Positions 39,871-46,359 of a stretch of DNA of 46,359 nt are shown here, piece after piece. The translations under genes and the position numbers were made by a program. The stretch's first letter is position 1, and each line of letters opens with the position of its first letter. This stretch comes from an uncultured Halieaceae bacterium (lineage in GTDB: Bacteria > Pseudomonadota > Gammaproteobacteria > Pseudomonadales > Halieaceae). Where the stretch lies: the NCBI GenBank assembly GCA_913045375.1, contig CAJWQE010000010.1:1-46359 (forward strand), written 5' to 3'. Under the pieces are notes generated by a model. It ran no database searches, had not been told where the DNA came from, and saw nothing but the letters and a program-made list of their open reading frames with translations.

Positions 39871-42069
39871 ATGATACCAGAGCCCAAAGCCAATTCAAGC
39901 CCTCTTGTATGGGTAATCGCGGTGCCATCGCCGCTACACCGGGTTTTTGAATATTTACCGCCCTCAGACAGTCAAATGACGCCACACTCGGGAGCTCGAG
40001 TGAAAGTCCCGTTCGCAGGCCGGGACGTGATTGGGATTTTTCTCAAAGAAAGACGTAGTGAGCTCCCCGCCGCAACTGCACTCAAATGCGTGGAAACGCT
40101 ATTAGACGACCTGCCGCTACTGGGTTCGGATCAACTACAGTTACTTCGATGGCTCTCTGAGTATTACCTCATTCCTCATGGCGAGGCATTACAGCTGGGC
40201 TTGGCGACGCCCGAGCGCAAAGGTCGCCCCGCATGGACGGCCGAAGCTGATCACATCGCCATGAGGCACGGCAAGGAAACGATAGATAAAATCCCTGCCA
40301 GAGCGAGCAAACAACGGGCCGCGGCTCAATTCATCGGTGAGCACACCGTCCCGATTGCCAGTCTTACCAAAGCGGGTTTCTCTACAGCGGTAATATCAGC
40401 CCTCATCAAATCGGGCGTGGCGGAAAGAAAACGAGCAGAACCTCCGGCTTACTCGCCTCAACCGACAGTGAACTTGACTGACGCACAGCAAGGGATTTGC
40501 AGCACGCTGAAGGCACAAATGACGGGCTTCAAACCCCATCTGCTCGAGGGAGTAACAGGCAGCGGAAAAACTGAGATCTACATCGAATGTATTAAGGAGG
40601 TGATAGCACGGAGTCAACAGGCACTGGTCATCATTCCAGAAATTGGTCTTACACCCCAAACCAAACACCGTTTCGAGGCGGCGCTGGGATGTGAAGTACC
40701 GCTCATACATTCCGGACTCACTGAGGCTGAGCGAGGTCGAACATGGGCGATGGCGCGTTCAGGTGCTGCCCGCGTAGTGCTTGGCACTCGCTCTTCCGTA
40801 TTCTGCAGCTTCCGAGCATTAGGCCTCATTGTCGTCGATGAGGAGCATGACCCGTCTTTCAGACAGCAGGATCACCCCCGTTACTCAGCGCGAGATGTCG
40901 CCGTCAAACGAGCTCAGATCTGCAACTGCCCCATTATTATGGGAAGTGCCACACCCAGTCTGGAAACAATCGCTAACTGCGACCAGGGCCGGTATCAGCA
41001 TCATGCTCTGATGCAACGGCCATACGGCAGCGCGTTACCTGATATCTCTCTGATCGATACCCGAGGCCTTGCACTCAACAGCGGATTATCAGACGAGGCG
41101 ATCAATCAGATTCGCCTCGCACTGGAGCGAAAGGAGCAAGTGCTACTGTTCATCAACCGAAGGGGATTTGCTCATAGTCTGCAGTGCGAAGACTGCGGTT
41201 GGGTTGCAGACTGCCAACACTGTGACTCATCCATGGCCGTTCATCGGACACCACCCCATTTGAGCTGTCATTACTGCAATACCAAAACGGGCGCCCCAAC
41301 CTACTGTCAGCAGTGCAATAGCAATCGCCTAACCAGTCGGGGCATCGGCACCGAGCAACTTGAGATATTGATGAACCGTCACTTCAGTGCGACCCCGGTA
41401 TTCCGAATTGACAGTGACAACATCAAAAACATGGAAACCCTCTCGCAAGCCCTACACGGTATCGCCAGCGCTGAATCGGCCATACTGTTAGGCACGCAAA
41501 TGCTGTCCAAAGGACATGACTTCCCGAGAGTAACCTGTGTCGTCGTCGTCGATGCCGATAGCCTTCTATACAGCCCTGATTTTCGGGCGGAGGAGCGGCT
41601 GCTCCAGCTGCTGGTTCAAGTTGCAGGGCGCGCCGGCAGATCCAGTCTCCCGGGAAAGGTCTTGATACAAACCCGCAGTCCCGACCACCCCATGATGCAG
41701 CAGCTTCTTGAACGATCTTATACGGACCAAGCACGTGCCCTCTTACTTCGCCGAGAAGCACTTCGCCTGCCGCCGAAGGGAGCCATGGGCTTGATTCGAA
41801 GTGATAGCAAGCAGGAAAAAGACGCAATAGATTTTTTGGATACCCTGCGTGAACAGCTGCCGATCCAGGACGAGGTGCGCTTAATTGGCCCTATGCCAAC
41901 ACTGATGACACGTCGTGCCAACATGTATCGCTATCAGATTATTGTGCACGCCCAGACACGCAGAGCAGTGCATTCACTGCTGGAGGCTGCAAGAGACGTT
42001 GGATCACAGCAAAAATTAGCGCGAAAAGTCAGCTGGTTTGTTGAAATCGACCCAACGGAAACGCTCTAA
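39871..42069 (+). CDS. priA: Primosomal helicase PriA
   Basis: This 732-residue 3'-to-5' helicase restarts stalled replication forks. It has an N-terminal 3'-DNA binding domain (about 1-105), a winged-helix part, the Walker A motif GVTGSGKTE (227-235), Walker [15 protein letters not shown] and a zinc insert with eight Cys residues ([13 protein letters not shown], then [17 protein letters not shown]). The C-terminal helicase motifs [14 protein letters not shown] and QVAGRAGR follow. Length and order match E. coli PriA (732). The 3' end overlaps the longest argS frame, but the true argS start is further downstream. Confidence 0.95.
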   Translation: MIPEPKANSSPLVWVIAVPSPLHRVFEYLPPSDSQMTPHSGARVKVPFAGRDVIGIFLKERRSELPAATALKCVETLLDDLPLLGSDQLQLLRWLSEYYLIPHGEALQLGLATPERKGRPAWTAEADHIAMRHGKETIDKIPARASKQRAAAQFIGEHTVPIASLTKAGFSTAVISALIKSGVAERKRAEPPAYSPQPTVNLTDAQQGICSTLKAQMTGFKPHLLEGVTGSGKTEIYIECIKEVIARSQQALVIIPEIGLTPQTKHRFEAALGCEVPLIHSGLTEAERGRTWAMARSGAARVVLGTRSSVFCSFRALGLIVVDEEHDPSFRQQDHPRYSARDVAVKRAQICNCPIIMGSATPSLETIANCDQGRYQHHALMQRPYGSALPDISLIDTRGLALNSGLSDEAINQIRLALERKEQVLLFINRRGFAHSLQCEDCGWVADCQHCDSSMAVHRTPPHLSCHYCNTKTGAPTYCQQCNSNRLTSRGIGTEQLEILMNRHFSATPVFRIDSDNIKNMETLSQALHGIASAESAILLGTQMLSKGHDFPRVTCVVVVDADSLLYSPDFRAEERLLQLLVQVAGRAGRSSLPGKVLIQTRSPDHPMMQQLLERSYTDQARALLLRREALRLPPKGAMGLIRSDSKQEKDAIDFLDTLREQLPIQDEVRLIGPMPTLMTRRANMYRYQIIVHAQTRRAVHSLLEAARDVGSQQKLARKVSWFVEIDPTETL

Positions 42070-42130
42070 CGAGATACAATACGGCCCAACAGACACGGCG
42101 TTCCACGTCACAACAGATCAAGCGACATCA

Positions 42131-43816
42131 ATGAAAGATCAGGTAGTTGATTTAATCGAGCAATCTATTCGGGCAATCCAAGCGGAAGGCATGCTGCCAG
42201 AGGGTGAGCTTCCGACGCCTCAGGTTGACCACACGCGCGACCCCAAGCACGGCGACTTGGCTACGAATGCAGCGATGGTGCTAGCCAAAAAAGCCGGCAT
42301 GCCGCCGCGCGACTTGGCGGCATTTATCATCGAGCGACTACCCCAAAATAACGTGATAACGCAGTGCGATATCGCCGGTCCGGGCTTTATCAATTTTCAC
42401 ATTTCGCAAGCGAGCAATATTGCGGTTGTCGAGACCATTCTGACAGCGGGTAAGGCATATGGCCGCTCAAATGAAGGGCAGGGAAGGCGCGTTCAGGTGG
42501 AGTTTGTCTCAGCGAACCCAACGGGCCCTCTACATGTGGGGCATGGTCGAGGGGCTGCGATTGGCGATGCGCTTTGCAGGCTTTTGGACAATGCCGGCTG
42601 GTCGGTATATCGGGAGTTCTATTACAACGATGCGGGGCAGCAGATCAGTAATCTTGCGCTGTCGGTGAAAGCCCGAATCGATGGTGTGGAGCCGGGTGAT
42701 ACCACTTGGCCCGCCGATGGCTATCAGGGTGACTATATAAAAGACGTCGCTACCGCGTATCAGAATAAGCAAACCGTGAACGCGGCAGACCGAACGGTCA
42801 CGGCCTCCGGCGATGCCGCGGACGTAGCAAACATACAGGCATTTTCAGTCGCCTGGCTCCGCCGTGAGCAAGATGAAGATCTAAAAGCGTTTGACGTAAA
42901 CTTTGACTGCTATTTTCTCGAGTCATCGCTTTACACCTCGAATGCAGTTGAGAAAACGGTCGAAACACTGATCGACAATCAATTTACGTACGAGCAGGAC
43001 GGTGCGCTTTGGCTACGCACAACTGATTTTGGCGATGACAAAGACCGTGTTATGCGAAAGCGCGAGGGTGGCTACACCTACTTTGTTCCTGATGTGGCGT
43101 ACCACCACAACAAGTGGGATCGGGGTTTCGAGCGCGTTATTAATGAGCAGGGAGCCGACCATCACAGCACCATCACTCGCGTCAGGGCGGGATTACAGGG
43201 TTTGAAGACAGACATTCCCGAAGGCTGGCCAGAGTACGTGCTACACCAGATGGTGACCGTCATGCGTGACGGTGAAGAGGTTAAGTTATCCAAGCGCGCC
43301 GGAAGCTACGTCACCCTCCGTGACCTCATCGACTGGGTGGGTCGGGATGCCACACGCTACTTCCTCACCGCCCGTGCAGCAACGTCCCAACTTACGTTTG
43401 ATATCGACCTAGCTCTATCAAAAAGTAATGAGAACCCGGTGTACTACATTCAGTACGCGCACGCACGAATCTGCAGCGTTCAGCGTAAAGCACTTGAGCA
43501 ATTTGGACAGTGGACGGCAGCCGATGGCATTCAGCACCTTGAACTTCTCAATAGTAGCGAGGAGCAATCGCTGGCTTTGGTGCTCAGTAAATATCCAGAG
43601 GTACTTGCTGGGGCGACAAAGCGTCTAGAGCCGCACGCAGTGGCTAACTACCTACGCGATGTGGCAGCGGAGTTTCACTCCTTTTACAACGCGCACAAAA
43701 TAATGGAAGCCGATGAAGGAATCAGCCTGGCGCGGCTTGCGCTCGCCACCGCGACGCAGCAAATCATCGCGAGTGGGCTCAGCATTCTCGGTGTCTCTGC
43801 ACCTGAGGCGATGTGA
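42131..43816 (+). CDS. argS: Arginyl-tRNA synthetase
   Basis: This 561-residue class I synthetase charges tRNA-Arg. The N-terminal add-on domain (about 1-110) recognises the tRNA elbow. The HIGH motif is HVGHGRGAAIGD, the KMSK-like loop is KLSKRAGSYVTLRD, and the anticodon-binding helical domain ends at VSAPEAM. ATG 42131 fits the family length; a longer frame reaches back into priA. The start lies 61 bases after the priA stop, so they may be co-transcribed. Confidence 0.94.
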   Translation: MKDQVVDLIEQSIRAIQAEGMLPEGELPTPQVDHTRDPKHGDLATNAAMVLAKKAGMPPRDLAAFIIERLPQNNVITQCDIAGPGFINFHISQASNIAVVETILTAGKAYGRSNEGQGRRVQVEFVSANPTGPLHVGHGRGAAIGDALCRLLDNAGWSVYREFYYNDAGQQISNLALSVKARIDGVEPGDTTWPADGYQGDYIKDVATAYQNKQTVNAADRTVTASGDAADVANIQAFSVAWLRREQDEDLKAFDVNFDCYFLESSLYTSNAVEKTVETLIDNQFTYEQDGALWLRTTDFGDDKDRVMRKREGGYTYFVPDVAYHHNKWDRGFERVINEQGADHHSTITRVRAGLQGLKTDIPEGWPEYVLHQMVTVMRDGEEVKLSKRAGSYVTLRDLIDWVGRDATRYFLTARAATSQLTFDIDLALSKSNENPVYYIQYAHARICSVQRKALEQFGQWTAADGIQHLELLNSSEEQSLALVLSKYPEVLAGATKRLEPHAVANYLRDVAAEFHSFYNAHKIMEADEGISLARLALATATQQIIASGLSILGVSAPEAM

Positions 43817-44388
43817 TCGTGGCGAATCCATCAACAAGTACCAAGCGCAAGCGAAACACGGGGAGTGCAACTCGCCGCACAACCTCGCAAACCAAGAAAA
43901 AATCTGCGGACACTCCGCTATTTAACGCCTCGCACGTCAATGGATTTATCGTCGGCGTAATGACAGGCGCCATTGCCAGCTTGGGCATCGTCGCGGGCAT
44001 CAATCCAACAGCCCTACCCGCAGCGATCACTCCCTCGACGGCTGGGACCGCGGAGTCGACACCACAGCCCAGCTTCACCTTCTTTAACACGTTGGAAGAC
44101 GAGTCCCTCAGCCTAGATACAGGGCCCTTGGTGGAAACCGGTCCATCTGAATACACGCAATACGTGCTTCAGGCAGGTTCCTTTCGAGCCATAGCTGATG
44201 CCGACAGGCGCCGCGGAGAGCTCGCGCTCCTTGGATTGGAATCATCAATTGAGCAAATGAATACCGATACGGGAAGTTGGCACCGTGTGTACATCGGCCC
44301 CTTCGATAGTCGCTCGGCAATGGCCAAAGCAAGAGCGCTTACTGCACAGTCAGATATTGATACGCTGCTCCTGAAGCGCGCTCAGTGA
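43813..44388 (+). CDS. SPOR-domain membrane protein (FtsN-like)
   Basis: The 191-residue protein has a basic cytoplasmic start (KRKRN), one transmembrane helix at about residues 44-61 (FIVGVMTGAIASLGIVAG), a low-complexity Pro/Ser/Thr linker and a C-terminal SPOR domain from about residue 116 (YVLQAGSFRAIADADRRR) that binds denuded septal peptidoglycan. This is the PA5052/FtsN-like gene that follows argS in Pseudomonas. The GTG start overlaps the argS stop (GTGA); another GTG at 43819 gives a protein two residues shorter. hslV should follow and is missing. Confidence 0.85.
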   Translation: MIVANPSTSTKRKRNTGSATRRTTSQTKKKSADTPLFNASHVNGFIVGVMTGAIASLGIVAGINPTALPAAITPSTAGTAESTPQPSFTFFNTLEDESLSLDTGPLVETGPSEYTQYVLQAGSFRAIADADRRRGELALLGLESSIEQMNTDTGSWHRVYIGPFDSRSAMAKARALTAQSDIDTLLLKRAQ

Positions 44389-44404
44389 ACACAGGTTGAA
44401 CTCC

Positions 44405-44791
44405 ATGACCGTTCAGGCACCCGAAGCTATCAACTACAGCAGTGGCAGACGCATCTTGACGCTCTCGTTCCCAGGCGAAGATCCTGTAGAACTGTCTGCT
44501 GAATTACTCAGGGTTCTATCACCCTCGGCTGAAGTACAGGGGCATGGACCTGGTCAGGAAGTGTTGCAAGCAGGCAAAAAAGAAGTTGGTATCACGGACA
44601 TTCAGCCAGTGGGACATTATGCGGTACAGCTTAGTTTTGACGACGGGCACAGCTCCGGACTGTACACTTGGACGTACCTAGCGCAGCTTGCTGAAAACCA
44701 AGATAGGTTGTGGGCTGACTATTTAGCGAAGTTGGCGCAGGCGGGAGAGTCACGAGACCCCGACACAAACATTGTAAAGATCATAGGTTGA
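44405..44791 (+). CDS. DUF971 (GBBH-like N-terminal) protein
   Basis: The 128-residue protein has the DUF971 fold: INYSSGRRILTLSFPGED, LRVLSPSAEVQGHG and HYAVQLSFDDGHSSGLYTWTYL. The same zinc-binding-type domain starts gamma-butyrobetaine hydroxylase, but standalone copies have unknown roles and lie next to hslVU in Pseudomonas. ATG 44405 is used; a TTG at 44396 is three codons upstream. It follows the SPOR gene by 16 bases and precedes ubiE by 31. Confidence 0.88.
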   Translation: MTVQAPEAINYSSGRRILTLSFPGEDPVELSAELLRVLSPSAEVQGHGPGQEVLQAGKKEVGITDIQPVGHYAVQLSFDDGHSSGLYTWTYLAQLAENQDRLWADYLAKLAQAGESRDPDTNIVKIIG

Positions 44792-44822
44792 GACGATACG
44801 TCCACCATAATAGGAATTGGCC

Positions 44823-45587
44823 ATGAGCTCCCAAGACAATCTGACTGACGACACTACTGACTTCGGTTACGAGCGAGTCAAAACGGCAGAGAAAGCCGGC
44901 CGTGTCCGTGAGGTCTTCGATTCCGTCGCGGCACAATACGACCTTATGAATGATCTGATGTCCGGCGGCCTTCATCGACTCTGGAAGCGCTTTACTATTG
45001 AGCTCAGTGCCGTTCGGTCTGGGCAGACCGTCCTCGATATTGCCGGAGGTACGGGCGACCTAGCTGCGAAGTTCTCAAAACTAGTGGGTGCTGATGGCAA
45101 AGTTATCTTGGCAGATATTAACGCCGCCATGCTGTCCGTCGGCCGAGATCGCCTTATCGACAAGGGTGCGCTGAGCAACATTGATGTGGTGCAAGCGGAT
45201 GCGCAGTTCCTCCCATTCGAAGACAACAGCATTGATTGCATCACGATTGCCTTTGGCCTCAGAAATGTGACTGATAAAGCCAAAGCACTTAGGTCGATGC
45301 ACCGCGTTCTAAAGCCCGGTGGTCGCGTGCTGGTACTCGAGTTTTCCAAGCCGACATCACCATTACTGTCAAAGGTCTACGATGCCTACTCATTCTCAGC
45401 GTTACCGGCGATGGGAAAACTGATCACCGATGACGCTGACAGCTATCGCTACCTCGCCGAATCGATTCGGAAGCACCCCGATCAGGAATCCCTGCTCGAG
45501 ATGGTTGAGGACGCCGGTTTCGTCGACTGCCGATACCACAATATGACCGGTGGCATTGTGGCTGTGCATAGAGGCATCAAGGGCTAG
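44823..45587 (+). CDS. ubiE: Ubiquinone/menaquinone C-methyltransferase
   Basis: This 254-residue SAM-dependent enzyme methylates the C2 position of the demethoxy-ubiquinol ring (and demethylmenaquinol). The start [22 protein letters not shown] is the UbiE signature. The SAM loop is [11 protein letters not shown] (70-80). [17 protein letters not shown] and the end [16 protein letters not shown] match the family. ATG 44823 follows an AGGA site by 8 bases. It is the first gene of ubiE-ubiJ-ubiB. Confidence 0.95.
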   Translation: MSSQDNLTDDTTDFGYERVKTAEKAGRVREVFDSVAAQYDLMNDLMSGGLHRLWKRFTIELSAVRSGQTVLDIAGGTGDLAAKFSKLVGADGKVILADINAAMLSVGRDRLIDKGALSNIDVVQADAQFLPFEDNSIDCITIAFGLRNVTDKAKALRSMHRVLKPGGRVLVLEFSKPTSPLLSKVYDAYSFSALPAMGKLITDDADSYRYLAESIRKHPDQESLLEMVEDAGFVDCRYHNMTGGIVAVHRGIKG

Positions 45588-45591
45588 TAGC

Positions 45592-46239
45592 GTGGAGCAC
45601 GATCCCGCCGTTATTGCTGGCGTCAGCCTTGCGATCGAGACTGTGATTGCCAAGGCCGTTGAGTTGTCGCCCGGGACGCAAAACCGCTTAAAGCAACTGC
45701 ACCCGCTGACTATTGAGATTCATTGCACACAACCCGCATTGGAAATGTTCGTTAGTGTTGAAGAAGACGGCGGCATTCAAATCGCCAGTTACCGGGAAAC
45801 AAAAGCAACTGTTTCAATAGAGGGTACCTGGAGGGATTTTTCCCGCGTTGCAACGGCATCAGACCCCGCTGCGGCGCTCATCAATGGCGATGTGAAAATC
45901 AGCGGTGACACCGCGCCGCTCATGCAACTACAGACGATTGTGGGCGATCTCGACATCGACTGGGAAGCACCCATAGTCAATGCCATCGGCCCTGTCTTAG
46001 GCCACCAATTGGCGGAGGTTATTCGTGCAATAACGAGAACGTCAGGGACAACGCACCGGCGAATGAAGCGACAGCTGAGTGAGTTTATTCTCGAGGAAGG
46101 TCGCCTCTCGCCACCAAAACCTGAGCTCGATTCATTTTTCACCGCAGTAGACGATCTCGTACTCAGAACGGACCGTATCGAGTCTCGTCTCAAGCGCATC
46201 AAAAAGCGGGCCGCCAGTCTGACTGGAGCCATTGAATGA
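45592..46239 (+). CDS. ubiJ: Ubiquinone biosynthesis accessory protein UbiJ (SCP2)
   Basis: The 215-residue protein has an N-terminal SCP2 lipid-binding domain (about 10-115) and a C-terminal helical part with RLKRIKKRAASL. UbiJ binds ubiquinone intermediates and joins UbiK and the Ubi metabolon in the cytoplasm. The GTG start at 45592 lies 4 bases after the ubiE stop and has an AAGGG site. The stop overlaps the ubiB start (ATGA). Gene order ubiE-ubiJ-ubiB is conserved. Confidence 0.9.
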   Translation: MEHDPAVIAGVSLAIETVIAKAVELSPGTQNRLKQLHPLTIEIHCTQPALEMFVSVEEDGGIQIASYRETKATVSIEGTWRDFSRVATASDPAAALINGDVKISGDTAPLMQLQTIVGDLDIDWEAPIVNAIGPVLGHQLAEVIRAITRTSGTTHRRMKRQLSEFILEEGRLSPPKPELDSFFTAVDDLVLRTDRIESRLKRIKKRAASLTGAIE

Positions 46240-46359
46240 AGCGCGCACTAAAATTTTTGCTGATCGCGAGACGGCACCGGTTGGGTGCCCTTATCCCCGA
46301 TAGCTCGGCAACCACCAGCCTGTTGAAGCGTCTGTTAGGAGCCAAGGTCAAAAGCAACG
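46236..46359 (+). CDS. ubiB: UbiB kinase-like protein (3' end cut by window)
   Basis: Only the first 41 codons are present. The start ATG overlaps the ubiJ stop. The N-terminus (MKRALKFLLIARRHRLGALI) is basic and hydrophobic as in UbiB, which needs its atypical kinase/ATPase for ubiquinone synthesis. The call rests mainly on position after ubiE-ubiJ, with a modest match of the start. Confidence 0.8.
   Translation, partial: MKRALKFLLIARRHRLGALIPDSSATTSLLKRLLGAKVKSN

Overview
The window looks like a chromosomal segment of a marine gammaproteobacterium, probably from the OM60/NOR5 (Halieaceae) or a related Cellvibrionales lineage. This is inferred from two things. The right half keeps the gene order known from Pseudomonas around mrcA, aroK-aroB, gltB-gltD and hemE on one side and rpmE, priA, argS, ubiE, ubiJ and ubiB on the other. 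The left half has the TonB-dependent receptors, sulfatase and small metabolic genes typical of marine heterotrophs. No 16S rRNA, tRNA, IS element, prophage or CRISPR array was found.

Left part (1-12.9 kb): a truncated arsenate reductase gene and an MFS transporter gene diverge from a pyrimidine-skewed spacer. They are followed by an RhlG-like SDR, an exported sulfatase, a fumarylacetoacetate-hydrolase-fold enzyme, a threonine aldolase, two tandem paralogous TonB-dependent receptors (each with its own terminator) and an HNH protein.

Middle part (12.9-28 kb): gcvT diverges from a second, divergent shikimate-kinase-like gene. A sigma-54-like promoter lies before a 74-residue acidic protein. A puuA/puuB divergent pair for putrescine catabolism follows, with a membrane protein behind puuA. 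Next come an atypical response regulator and a degenerate sensor kinase on opposite strands with a 67-residue protein gene between them, then terB- and DUF1643-like genes, a 55-residue four-cysteine protein, two overlapping membrane-protein genes, a DUF3094 gene, comF, a left-handed beta-helix acyltransferase, a TrmB-like methyltransferase and cysE.

Right part (28-46.4 kb): hemE, gltD, gltB, aroB and aroK all read leftward. A terminator between aroB and gltB splits them into two transcription units. Between aroK and the divergent mrcA, where related bacteria carry pilMNOPQ, only a decayed 3' end of pilQ remains. Then come rpmE (leftward) and a rightward run of priA, argS, a SPOR protein, a DUF971 protein, ubiE, ubiJ and the start of ubiB. 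hslVU, which in Pseudomonas lies between the SPOR and DUF971 genes, is missing here.

The main points for follow-up are the pilQ relic with the collapsed pil locus, the lost hslVU, the degenerate two-component pair, the sigma-54-like promoter, the second shikimate-kinase paralogue and the small Cys4 protein. I saw no single locus that I would call a wholly new defence or biosynthetic system.
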